The notes beneath the pieces are model-generated. The model was not told where the DNA came from. It searched no databases and saw only the letters and a list, made by a program, of their open reading frames with translations. From positions 1 through 33,310 of the IMG/VR virus record IMGVR_UViG_3300021964_000268: a stretch of DNA of 33,310 nucleotides; one strand, written 5' to 3'. This document shows, in pieces, positions 1 to 7,597 of the stretch (positions within the stretch are counted from its first letter, which is position 1; every line of letters begins with the position of its first letter). The position numbers and the translations under genes were made by a program. This stretch comes from a virus.

Positions 1-104
1 TCAACTCGGGTAAGTTATCAAACGGGATTGTCTGGAACGGTAAGCCATACAATACCATCTGGCAGTTGGGATTATATTGGCAGTTTAATCATAAGGGTGT
101 ATAG
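1..104 (+). CDS. C-terminal end of a tail/fibre-type protein (partial)
   Basis: Only the last 34 codons are inside the window, read from base 3 to a TAG stop. The residues are rich in G, N, W and Y (for example WNGKPYNTIWQLGLYW near the end), as in the C-terminal domains of phage tail fibres or spikes. The next gene starts 4 bases after the stop and resembles a fibre-associated protein, which supports a tail role. It could be the end of the fibre gene cut at the other window edge, but joining base 33310 directly to base 1 puts this stretch in another frame. Family not identified. Confidence 0.6.
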   Translation, partial: NSGKLSNGIVWNGKPYNTIWQLGLYWQFNHKGV

Positions 105-107
105 CGC

Positions 108-611
108 ATGACATATTTTGAATTTCCTTATTGCAAAATTGCTGATGGCGTTGCAGTTGCTTGTACGTTAGATCAGATTAGGCAGGACAATCCAAACGTA
201 TCTTTTCCTGTTAGCCCGTCAGCATCTACGCTTGCTGAGTACGGCGTTTATCCTTTAAATCACGACTCGCAAACAGGGTTTGCCATTGTTAACCGTGGTC
301 CTATTGAGGAGCGCAACGGGGAATATTGGCAAACATACAACGGGCGAAATAAAACACCAGAAGAATTGCGGGTTTCTATGTCTGTAACAATGCGACAAGC
401 AAGGCTGGCTTTGCTTTCGCAAAACTTATTGTCTCAGGTTGAAGTCGCGTTAACGGCAATGCCTGATGGACAAAGAGAGCAGGCAACAATTGAGTGGGAG
501 TATGGCGGTACGGTGGATCGTTTATCGCCCTTGGTTGTGAGCTTAATTCCCGCGTTAAGCCTTAATGATGATTCTATGGACGATTTGTTTGAGCTAGCAA
601 AGACGCTGTGA
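108..611 (+). CDS. Tail-fibre-associated protein (assembly-like)
   Basis: A 167-residue protein directly after the tail gene. The first half (to about residue 90) reads as a small globular domain containing YGVYPL and a stretch around EYWQTYNG. The second half is a helical segment starting at about residue 92 (MRQARLALLSQNLLSQVE) followed by EWEYGGTVDR and a short acidic C-terminus. Helical tails with the pattern R-x-A-R-L-A-L-L and I-E-W-E-Y recur in phage proteins encoded just after tail fibres, often annotated as fibre assembly or accessory proteins. Role is inferred from position and this pattern; no catalytic motif is seen. Confidence 0.6.
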   Translation: MTYFEFPYCKIADGVAVACTLDQIRQDNPNVSFPVSPSASTLAEYGVYPLNHDSQTGFAIVNRGPIEERNGEYWQTYNGRNKTPEELRVSMSVTMRQARLALLSQNLLSQVEVALTAMPDGQREQATIEWEYGGTVDRLSPLVVSLIPALSLNDDSMDDLFELAKTL

Positions 612-639
612 TTTACCGAGTTATTGAGGGGATATTGGT

Positions 640-927
640 ATGTGGACTGTTAACTTTAACGCTCGGAAGTGGCTTGCTAGCGTTTGGGGCTATGGGGTGC
701 GGATTGGCGATGCACTGTCTCAGCTAATTAATGTGGCTGTATTTTTTAGCGACAATCCAAATGAGTCTGTTTCTGCAAGGGCGCATAGGCAAAGACGAAC
801 GTGGTTTTGGGGCTGGATGGAAGCGGCCTTGGACTTTGTGTTTTTAGCTATGGGTCCTAATCACTGCAAAGCATCACACGAGGCTGATGTTGCAAGGGCA
901 AGTAAACTATTAAAAAGCTCTGTCTGA
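640..927 (+). CDS. Conserved phage protein of the lysis region
   Basis: A 95-residue protein with an ATG preceded by a GAGGGG-type ribosome site. Its middle reads NPNESVSARAHRQ followed by a Trp-rich segment and a hydrophobic stretch ending MGPNHCKAS. Small phage proteins with a similar 'DETLSARAYR ... DALFF..GHC' pattern are common beside holin genes; their function is not established. Two hydrophobic patches (about residues 22-38 and 55-72) might touch the membrane but are not clear transmembrane helices. It sits between the fibre-associated gene and a coiled-coil/TM protein, so a lysis or virion accessory role is possible. Confidence 0.6.
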   Translation: MWTVNFNARKWLASVWGYGVRIGDALSQLINVAVFFSDNPNESVSARAHRQRRTWFWGWMEAALDFVFLAMGPNHCKASHEADVARASKLLKSSV

Positions 928-938
928 GGTAATGCGGT

Positions 939-1208
939 ATGACAACTGAGCATAGGCTTGATCGGATTGAGCAAAAGCTAGATAAGTTAACAGAGGCGGT
1001 AAGCCAAATCGCAAGAGTTGAAGAGCAGATATTGTCTGTTTTTAAGCGGTTAGACAGGCATGAAAAGCGCCTTGATGAGCAAGAGGATGACATCAAGGTG
1101 TTAACTAGTGAGGTGCTTTCTAATAGCGGTTATATCAAAAACGCTGAGCGGTTTTTTTGGATAGCGGTTAGCGCGTGTATTTCGCTGGCTGTTTATATGG
1201 TGCGATAG
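939..1208 (+). CDS. Coiled-coil protein with C-terminal membrane anchor (lysis accessory)
   Basis: An 89-residue protein. Residues 1-60 are charged heptads (LDRIEQKLDKL, then FKRLDRHEKRLDEQEDD), a clear coiled coil. Residues about 70-88 (FFWIAVSACISLAVYMV) form one transmembrane helix at the very C-terminus. This shape, a cytoplasmic coiled coil plus a terminal anchor, is known from XhlA-like haemolysin and holin-partner proteins. The gene lies 3 bases before a 3-TM holin, so it probably belongs to the lysis cassette. Which role it plays (second holin, spanin-like or antiholin) cannot be read from the sequence. Confidence 0.6.
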   Translation: MTTEHRLDRIEQKLDKLTEAVSQIARVEEQILSVFKRLDRHEKRLDEQEDDIKVLTSEVLSNSGYIKNAERFFWIAVSACISLAVYMVR

Positions 1209-1211
1209 CTT

Positions 1212-1589
1212 ATGTGGCAAGCAATTATTTCTCCAGTAGCTAGTTTGCTTGGGCAATTCCTTAAGAATAAAGCCGAAGAAAAAACTGCAATTCACGAAGC
1301 CAAGATGGAAGTGATTAAAAACACTGCCTCTTGGGAACAGCTAATGGCAAGTGCAAGCGCAACCTCGTGGAAAGACGAGTGGTTTACGCTGTTGCTTTCT
1401 GCGCCCGTGGTAGCTGTTGTGTGGGGGATTGGCATGAATGACACCGAAATACTACAGCGCATTGGGATGGCTTTTGAAGAGCTAAATAGGCTTCCTGATT
1501 GGTATCAGTATTTGTTGTTTATGGCGGTTAGTGCCTCATTTGGTATTCGCGGTGCTGACAAGTTGTTAGCTCTTAAAGGGAAGGGTTAA
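1212..1589 (+). CDS. Holin, 3-TM family
   Basis: A 125-residue protein. Residues 1-45 form an amphipathic, charged segment; then WKDEW at about residue 53 leads into two strong hydrophobic helices (about 58-74 and 99-113, the second starting after PDWYQYLLF and ending in ASFGIRG). The 'WKDEW ... PDWYQ ... FGIRG' layout matches the GTA_holin_3TM family of phage holins, which open the inner membrane so that the endolysin can reach the peptidoglycan. The endolysin is not next to it: an M15 peptidase is encoded beside the terminase genes. Family assignment is by pattern recognition. Confidence 0.75.
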   Translation: MWQAIISPVASLLGQFLKNKAEEKTAIHEAKMEVIKNTASWEQLMASASATSWKDEWFTLLLSAPVVAVVWGIGMNDTEILQRIGMAFEELNRLPDWYQYLLFMAVSASFGIRGADKLLALKGKG

Positions 1590-1591
1590 TC

Positions 1592-4051
1592 ATGCCATCA
1601 AGTCCAATCCCAGAAGGCCCAGGCCCACTTATTAACCCTGGCTGGGATCTTAACAACGAAAGCTTTGACAATGCTGGAGATTGGGCTAATTACATTTCGG
1701 ATCTTCTTGCGGAGTTGCTTGGTAGTTTTTATGAAACAGGCCAAGACACTGACGACATTGATCGCATATACCGCCAAGAAGAAGCTCAAGCATGGATGGA
1801 TTTGCTTGACGAGATTGCCAATGGCAATGCTGGGATTGACGAATTAAACAATTTTGATGATGAATTTTTGTCTGACATTCCAGAGTGGAATGAGTATGAG
1901 CAATCAGTAAAAGACTCATATATTGCTGAGTCGGAAGCTAAAGAAGACGCAGAAACCGAGCCAGAAGAAAAAGAAAAAGATGCGGAAATAACTGATAAGG
2001 AAGATACCGAGTCCGAGGAAAAAGAAAAGGACGCGGAAGTTATTACTAAAGATGCAGAGTCTGAAGAAAAAGAAAAAGACGATGCTGAGGCTCAAGAAAA
2101 AGAAGACGCTGAAGTTGCTGAAAAAGAAGATGCAGAGATAGCAGAAAAAGAAGATGCGGAAATAGCAGACAAGGAAGACGCTGAGGCTCAGGAAAAGGAA
2201 GACGCTGAAGCGCAGGAAAAAGAAGATGCTGAGGTTTTAGATAAGGAAGACGCGGAAGTCACACAAAAAGAAGAAGAAGCTGAGAATAGGTTTAAAGAAA
2301 CCGAAAATGCGGCTAAAGAAGAGGCCGAGCAAAAAGAAAAAGAAGAGACTGAGAGTACAGAAAAGGAAGCTGAAGGCGAAGACAAGGACAAAGAAGCCGA
2401 AAAAGAAAAAGACTCCGAGGAAGAAGGTAAAGACAAAGAATCTGAGGCCGAAAAAGATAAAGAGTCTGAGGAAGAGGGTAAAGACAAAGAAGCCGAAACT
2501 GAAAAGGATTCTGAGGCAGAGGAAAAAGACAAGGAAGCTGAAACCGAAAAAGATTCAGAAGCAGAAACCAAGGACAAAGAAGATACGGAGGCTCAGGAAA
2601 AAGAGTCTGAAGGTCAGGAAAAAGAAACCGAAGGCGAGGAAAAGGATAAAGAAGCCGAAGCAGAAAAAGACAAGGATTCTGAGGCTCAGGAAAAGGAAGC
2701 TGAGAATCAAGAAAAGGATGCCGAGTCTGAGGAAAAAGACAAAGAAGAAGCTGAGATAGGCGAAAAAGAAGCCGAAGAAGAAGGCAAGGATAAGGAGGCT
2801 GACGAGCAGGCTGAAAAGGACAAGGATGCCGAAGCCGATAAAGATGCCGAGTCCGAAGAAAAAGACAAAGAAGCCGAAACACAAATCAAGGAAGAAGAGT
2901 CAGAGGATACTGGCAAGGAAACTGAAACACAAAACAAAGAACAAACCGAGCAGGAAAACAAAGAGGCTGAGGGGCAGGAAAAAGAAGAAGACGAGCAGGC
3001 CGAAAAAGACAAGGACTTTGAGGAAGCCGAAAAAGAAAAGGATGACGAAGAAAGCGAAACCAAAGATAAAGAAGCTACAGAGAGCATTCAGGATGCGGCT
3101 GGCATTAACAAGGAAGGTGAAAACGATACCACCGCTAGCACTGTGGACGGAAAGGAAGGCGAAACCGAAGAGCAAGATCCTGACACTAAGGACGGAGAAA
3201 CTGAAGAGCAGGACCCAGATACAAAGGATGGCGAGACTCAGGAAGAAGAGGAGGCTAATCCTACTAAGGATGCTGAGGGCTGGTGGCAAGTTATTATTGG
3301 CAACAAAGACAATGATGATGAAGGCGAAGGCCAAGTAGATATTTGGAACAATCCAACAAAAGATGCAGAGGGTTGGTGGGATACGCTAATCGGCAATAAG
3401 GAGGGCGAAGAAACTGAGAAAGAGCCTGAAGCCGACGAAAAAGAAGAGGAAGACCCTGAAAAGGATGATGACCCAGAAAATGCGGAAAAAGAAGGGGAAA
3501 CCGAAGAAGAGGCATTAGCCAATCCAACCAAAGATGGTGAAACAGTAGATGAAATTATCAATGGCAAGGATGACGATGGCGGCGATCCAGAGGATGCGGA
3601 AAAGGAAGGCGAGACAGAAGAAGAAGCGTTATTAAACCCAACCAAGGATGCTGAGCTTGTTGAGGATCTTATCGACAATAAAGACGGTGAGTTTGATGAT
3701 GCAGACACAGACACCAAGGATGGGGAAACTCAGGAAGAAATTTTTAACAAAGATGGCGAGCAAGTAGAAGAAATTGCTGGAAACAAGGAGGGAGAAGATA
3801 CCAGCAAGGAAGGCGGAGAATCTGACGTTCTTAACCTGTTTAAAGGCATTGGTCTTGCTGGTGGATCTGGCGGCATAGATGTGGAGTTTACTCCCTTCCG
3901 GTCTGGGATTACTTGGAAGGATCCACAGGTTCCTGACGTTCAACTGCCGCAAGAAGACTATGTTAAGAATCTTCAGTCTTCTATGTTTTTTGGCGGGGCT
4001 AGCAGTGCCCTAGACGGGCTTTTGCAACGAAACAGCAAAAAGAAGGGTTAA
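1592..4051 (+). CDS. Large acidic repeat protein, probable virion protein
   Basis: An 819-residue protein with three parts. Residues 1 to about 117 are ordinary sequence with aromatics (NPGWDLN, WMDLLDEI). Residues about 117-743 are a low-complexity region dominated by E, K, D and A with very few aromatics; it holds seven perfect-length 8-residue units of the form [E/D]KEDAExx (residues 169-224) and, further on, four NPTKDxE modules (starting at residues 556, 587, 644 and 682). Residues 744-819 are ordinary again, with GIGLAGGSGGIDVEF, QLPQEDYVKNL and FGGASSALDGLLQ. The K(i)-E(i+4) spacing could favour a long single alpha-helix, or the region may be disordered. It lies between the holin and the tail adaptor, so a virion role is inferred. 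I do not recognise a characterised homologue. Confidence 0.8.
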   Translation: MPSSPIPEGPGPLINPGWDLNNESFDNAGDWANYISDLLAELLGSFYETGQDTDDIDRIYRQEEAQAWMDLLDEIANGNAGIDELNNFDDEFLSDIPEWNEYEQSVKDSYIAESEAKEDAETEPEEKEKDAEITDKEDTESEEKEKDAEVITKDAESEEKEKDDAEAQEKEDAEVAEKEDAEIAEKEDAEIADKEDAEAQEKEDAEAQEKEDAEVLDKEDAEVTQKEEEAENRFKETENAAKEEAEQKEKEETESTEKEAEGEDKDKEAEKEKDSEEEGKDKESEAEKDKESEEEGKDKEAETEKDSEAEEKDKEAETEKDSEAETKDKEDTEAQEKESEGQEKETEGEEKDKEAEAEKDKDSEAQEKEAENQEKDAESEEKDKEEAEIGEKEAEEEGKDKEADEQAEKDKDAEADKDAESEEKDKEAETQIKEEESEDTGKETETQNKEQTEQENKEAEGQEKEEDEQAEKDKDFEEAEKEKDDEESETKDKEATESIQDAAGINKEGENDTTASTVDGKEGETEEQDPDTKDGETEEQDPDTKDGETQEEEEANPTKDAEGWWQVIIGNKDNDDEGEGQVDIWNNPTKDAEGWWDTLIGNKEGEETEKEPEADEKEEEDPEKDDDPENAEKEGETEEEALANPTKDGETVDEIINGKDDDGGDPEDAEKEGETEEEALLNPTKDAELVEDLIDNKDGEFDDADTDTKDGETQEEIFNKDGEQVEEIAGNKEGEDTSKEGGESDVLNLFKGIGLAGGSGGIDVEFTPFRSGITWKDPQVPDVQLPQEDYVKNLQSSMFFGGASSALDGLLQRNSKKKG
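2096..2263 (+). repeat. Seven tandem 24-bp coding repeats in the acidic protein
   Basis: Units start at 2096, 2120, 2144, 2168, 2192, 2216 and 2240 and encode [E/D]KEDAE followed by two variable residues (VA, IA, IA, AQ, AQ, VL, VT). The spacing is exact while synonymous codons vary (GAA/GAG, GAC/GAT, AAA/AAG), so the protein pattern is kept better than the DNA. The eighth unit degenerates into QKEEEAE. Confidence 0.85.
3257..3691 (+). repeat. Four NPTKD modules in the acidic protein
   Basis: Modules begin at 3257, 3350, 3521 and 3635. The first two read NPTKDAEGWW followed by an I/L-I-G-N-K segment; the third and fourth keep NPTKD and the closing N-(G)-K-D but have lost the two tryptophans. 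Between the modules lie acidic spacers of unequal length with DTKDGETxEE motifs. They look like short folded beads in a charged chain. Confidence 0.75.
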
Positions 4052-4054
4052 GAG

Positions 4055-4702
4055 ATGACCTATTTGGAAATAGTAAATAACGTGTTGCGGCGTCTTCGTG
4101 AGGACACTGTGACCACTGTTACAAACAACGACTACAGCACGATGGTTGGCGACTTTGTTAATGATGCCAAGGCAATGGTTGAGTCTGCCTGGGATTGGTC
4201 AGGCATTCGCACAACCTTAACTATTTCTACTGTTGCTGATGACTATACCTATTCACTAACAGGGAGTGGTGACAAAGGCAAAATTCTTAATTTGTTTAAC
4301 GATACATCTAATTTGAAAATGCAGTATCGACCTCAAGCGTGGTTTGATGACAAGTTTTTTGTTCAAAACCCTGTATCGGGGGCGCCGGAGTTTTACACGT
4401 TTGCTGGTGTTGATGGCAGTGGCGATGCTCAGATTGATGTGTACCCAAAGCCTGATGGCGTTTACTCCATTAAGGCAAAGACAGTAATTAGGAATTCTGC
4501 TTTAACTAGCGATAGCGATATTTTGGATGTACCAAGCGAGCCAGTGATTCATTTGTCATTGGCGTTGCTTTCTCGTGAGCGAGGCGAAACGGGAGGCACC
4601 TCAACAGCAGAGTATTTTGCAATTGCAGATAAATACCTGTCAGATGCTATTGCGCTAGATGCTCAAAGACATCCAGAAGAAACTATTTTCTATACCCCGT
4701 AG
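4055..4702 (+). CDS. Tail adaptor protein (gp11/gp4-like, tail tubular A type)
   Basis: A 215-residue protein beginning MTYLEIVNNVLRRLREDTV, then a long helix with VGDFVNDAKAMVESAWDW, a beta-rich middle (DDYTYSLTGSG), and a C-terminal helix LALLSRERGE followed by AIALDAQRHPEE. This matches phage head-to-tail adaptor proteins of podoviruses, which bind under the portal ring and build the start of the tail tube. The gene sits four bases after the acidic protein and directly before the large tail protein, the usual order for adaptor and nozzle genes. Confidence 0.75.
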   Translation: MTYLEIVNNVLRRLREDTVTTVTNNDYSTMVGDFVNDAKAMVESAWDWSGIRTTLTISTVADDYTYSLTGSGDKGKILNLFNDTSNLKMQYRPQAWFDDKFFVQNPVSGAPEFYTFAGVDGSGDAQIDVYPKPDGVYSIKAKTVIRNSALTSDSDILDVPSEPVIHLSLALLSRERGETGGTSTAEYFAIADKYLSDAIALDAQRHPEETIFYTP

Positions 4703-4710
4703 GAGCAGTT

Positions 4711-6228
4711 ATGGCCCAGCCATTACAAAGCATTAACCTGATTGCCCCTGGATTTAAAGGGGTAAACACAGAAGATTCTCCGTTAACGCAGGATCATTCT
4801 TTTGCGGACGTTGCTGACAATGCGGTAATTGACAAGCGTGGTCGTATTGCTTCGCGCAAAGGTATTGGTGTTTTAACAACAACTAAAACTGAGCTTGGCT
4901 CTGATTACCTTCATAAGATCCATCATTTTTATGATGAGGATGATAACGAGGTTATTTTTAGCACAGGCAATAACAAGATATTAAGCGGGACAACAACGCT
5001 GACAGACGAAACGCCTGGGTCTTATACGATTACTGCTAATGATTGGAAGATAGTCAACTTTAACAATAAGGCGTATTTTTTCCAAAGAGGGTATGACCCT
5101 CTTGTGTATGACAATGCAACGGGGTTGCGGTCTTTTGGGACGGTTAACAGCAACACAACAGCAGATATTTTAAAGTGCAACGAGGCATTGTCGGCATTTG
5201 GAAGGCTTTGGATTGCAGATAGCGGGCAGGAAGCCCAAACAGTTTATTGGTCTGATCTTTTGATTGGAACACAGTTTTCTGGGGGAAGTAGTGGATCAAT
5301 CGAAGTGGCAAAGGCATGGCCTGACGGTTATGACGAGATTGTAGCTATTGCCGCGCACAATAACTTGCTTGTGATTTTTGGCAAGCACAGCCTTTTGGTG
5401 TACGAAAATGCGTCGAGTCCAGCAAATATGTCGTTGGTTGATACTGTGTCTGGTGTTGGGTGTGTTGACCGAAACTCAGTACAAAGCATTGGTACAGATA
5501 TTTTGTTTATGTCCCAATCTGGACTACGAAGTTTGGGTCGCACAATACAAGAAAAATCACTACCAATTGCCGACCTAAGTATCAATATCCGCACCGAGCT
5601 TATCGCAGTTATCGATGCTGAGACTAAGCCACTGACTTCTGTTTTTAGCCCCGAAAACTCGTTTTACTTAATCTGCTTTCCTAATCAACAAACTGTTTAC
5701 TGTTTTGATATGAAGGGCAGGCTAGAGAATGGGGGCTACAGGGTAACGCGATGGAGTTCTGTGCCGCATAAGTCGTTTGCCAGAAACGTAGACGGAACAT
5801 TGTACATCGGCACATCGGATGGGGTAGGGACGTATAGCGGGTATCTAGATAATGCGGCTACATATCGCTTTAGGTACTTTAGCCCTGCTTTAACTTTTGG
5901 TGATCCCGCGCGGATTAAGCTGGTTAAGCAGATACGTCCTACTCTTGTGGGTCTAAATGATGGGACAATTTTTGTTAAGTGGGCCTACGATTTTGATACC
6001 GCCTTTAAACAATATGAAATCAATATTGGTAATCAGAATCCCTCGTATTTTGGTGAGGCTAAGTATGGAATTGATGAGTATACGGGCGGCGTATTGCTTA
6101 CTAGGCGGTCTGTGCAAGCCACAGGCAATGGGGGCGTGGTGACGATTGGGCTGGAGTCGGACATAAACGGTTCGGTTCTTTCTGTTCAGGAAATAAATAT
6201 CTTGGCATTGATGGGTAAAACAGTATGA
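4711..6228 (+). CDS. Tail tube/nozzle protein (tail tubular B-like)
   Basis: A 505-residue beta-rich protein. It contains features common to the podoviral tail-nozzle family (T7 gp12-like, P22 gp10-like): an N-terminal 'GVNTEDSPL' loop with DNAVIDKRGRIASRKG (about residues 17-50), repeated WxxDL/IGT type turns, and near residues 315-350 the segment FSPENSFYLICFPNQQ followed by YCFDMKGRLENGGYRVTRW. These proteins form the distal tail tube below the adaptor. The gene follows the adaptor gene by 8 bases and overlaps the next gene in an ATGA, so the three are translated as one block. Confidence 0.75.
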   Translation: MAQPLQSINLIAPGFKGVNTEDSPLTQDHSFADVADNAVIDKRGRIASRKGIGVLTTTKTELGSDYLHKIHHFYDEDDNEVIFSTGNNKILSGTTTLTDETPGSYTITANDWKIVNFNNKAYFFQRGYDPLVYDNATGLRSFGTVNSNTTADILKCNEALSAFGRLWIADSGQEAQTVYWSDLLIGTQFSGGSSGSIEVAKAWPDGYDEIVAIAAHNNLLVIFGKHSLLVYENASSPANMSLVDTVSGVGCVDRNSVQSIGTDILFMSQSGLRSLGRTIQEKSLPIADLSINIRTELIAVIDAETKPLTSVFSPENSFYLICFPNQQTVYCFDMKGRLENGGYRVTRWSSVPHKSFARNVDGTLYIGTSDGVGTYSGYLDNAATYRFRYFSPALTFGDPARIKLVKQIRPTLVGLNDGTIFVKWAYDFDTAFKQYEINIGNQNPSYFGEAKYGIDEYTGGVLLTRRSVQATGNGGVVTIGLESDINGSVLSVQEINILALMGKTV

Positions 6229-6479
6229 GTAATTACAGCAAAACAACGGACTTTGGTGCCAAAGACACTTTGCCTTCTGGCGACACCAATAAGATTATAC
6301 GAGGTACGGAGTTTGACACGGAGTTTGATGCAATAGAAACGTCTGTTGCTACCAAGTCAAATACTGCCTCCCCTACTTTTACTGGGACTGTTACGGTTCC
6401 AGCCTTAACGATTACGGGAAATGTGTCGGTTACTATGGACAGTAATGACACAGTGGTAATTGACGGAGGGACTTACTGA
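6225..6479 (+). CDS. Small tail-associated protein
   Basis: An 84-residue protein starting MSNYSKTTDFGAKDTLPSG and continuing with IRGTEFDTEFDAIETSVATKSNTASPTFTG before a Val/Thr-rich end. The first half is the 'YSKTTDFAAKD ... GTEINTEFDAIATA' pattern often seen in phage tail and collar proteins, and PTFTGTV is a fibre-type turn. It overlaps the nozzle gene by ATGA and the next gene by TGATG. It may be a short adaptor peptide that docks to the tail tube, perhaps linking fibre to tail; function not established. Confidence 0.65.
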   Translation: MSNYSKTTDFGAKDTLPSGDTNKIIRGTEFDTEFDAIETSVATKSNTASPTFTGTVTVPALTITGNVSVTMDSNDTVVIDGGTY

Positions 6480-7585
6480 TGTCTTTATTTGGGGATATTG
6501 CTGGCCTTGCGGCAATTAATACGGCTTACAATCAGCTTGGCGCTGTTGGAGAGACAGGTTTTTCAGAAGGGCGCGCACTTGCAAACGAGCTAGCCAATTA
6601 CAGCAGGTTTCAAGGCTTTGGTGTTACAGGCCCTCAAAGGGGCAGTATTTATGCTGATCCTGGGGGCAACATTACCATGCAGGAAGGCGCTACTGAGGCG
6701 TACTTGCGTGGGTTGTTAGAAACAGGTGCAAAGCAAAGACTGAATACCAACATAGATCCTGTTTTAAACCAATCAATTCAGCTTGGCGGGCAAGAAGCTC
6801 TTATCAGGGGCTTAGGCGCTCTTAGAACCACTCCCGCAGGATTGAGCGATATTTATGCGTCAGCAGATAGTAGGCTTGGTGCGGGCGATACAATGCTTAC
6901 TAGGGCTATGCAGGGCACAGCAGGTCGAGAACAGGATGTTTATGATCGGATTCGTGCCACCCAAATGGATGAAGAAGGGCGACAACAGTTAGCTCTTGAG
7001 GAGCGGCTGGCTAATCAAGGCAGGCTTGGGGTTCGCACAGCTATGTTTGGCGGTACTCCAGAGCAGTTTGCGTTTGAAAAAGCCAGGGGCGAAGCTCAAA
7101 ACCAAGCCGCTTTGATGGCTGTCCAACAAGCACAGCAGGAGCAGGCGCAACAAGCGGCCCTCTCAGGGCAGTTTACTCAGGCTGGGTCTAGCCTTTACGG
7201 TCAAGGAGAAGCCCTCCAGACGGCTCGTGCGGGGCGTGGAATGGCACTTCAGCAGGGTGGCGCAGGATTGCTTAGCACTGCCGATGCAAGAGAGCAGTTA
7301 AGGCAACAGATGGGCCTTGCGGATTTTCAAACAAGTTATCTTCCGCTCAACCAAAAACTTCAGATGCTTCAGGGGGGTATGGGCACAAGCCAGTTGGCTC
7401 AACGTGGTCAGCTTTATGGCACTGGATTGTTTGGCGAGGCACGATCTGCTGGTCTGGAAGCGTTCCTTGGCGCAGGATTGGGTCAAGCAAACCTTATCGG
7501 CAATGTTGGCGCAGGCGTTTTGGCGGCTGGCGCAAGCAGTAGCGATGGCGGGCTGTTTGACTTTATTAAAGACATCTTTGGGTAA
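6479..7585 (+). CDS. Internal virion protein, Ala/Gln-rich
   Basis: A 368-residue protein rich in A, G, Q and L, mostly helical. It starts with a hydrophobic MSLFGDIAGLAAINTAYNQL segment, has long helical stretches with many Gln (about residues 205-265, QQAQQEQAQQAALSG), and ends with a glycine-rich hydrophobic segment (GNVGAGVLAAGA) before FDFIKDIFG. Such composition is typical of podoviral ejection proteins packaged in the head that later form the trans-envelope channel. It is the first of three such genes after the tail tube genes. Family not named. Confidence 0.65.
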   Translation: MSLFGDIAGLAAINTAYNQLGAVGETGFSEGRALANELANYSRFQGFGVTGPQRGSIYADPGGNITMQEGATEAYLRGLLETGAKQRLNTNIDPVLNQSIQLGGQEALIRGLGALRTTPAGLSDIYASADSRLGAGDTMLTRAMQGTAGREQDVYDRIRATQMDEEGRQQLALEERLANQGRLGVRTAMFGGTPEQFAFEKARGEAQNQAALMAVQQAQQEQAQQAALSGQFTQAGSSLYGQGEALQTARAGRGMALQQGGAGLLSTADAREQLRQQMGLADFQTSYLPLNQKLQMLQGGMGTSQLAQRGQLYGTGLFGEARSAGLEAFLGAGLGQANLIGNVGAGVLAAGASSSDGGLFDFIKDIFG

Positions 7586-7597
7586 TGGAGATTTAAC

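Noticed and set aside
2188-3717. Long Ser-rich or Leu/Phe-rich reading frames on the - strand and Lys/Arg-rich frames on the + strand across the acidic gene
   Set aside because: They are mirror effects of the purine-rich codons (GAA/AAG repeats) of the real gene; none has a ribosome site or a non-repetitive domain.
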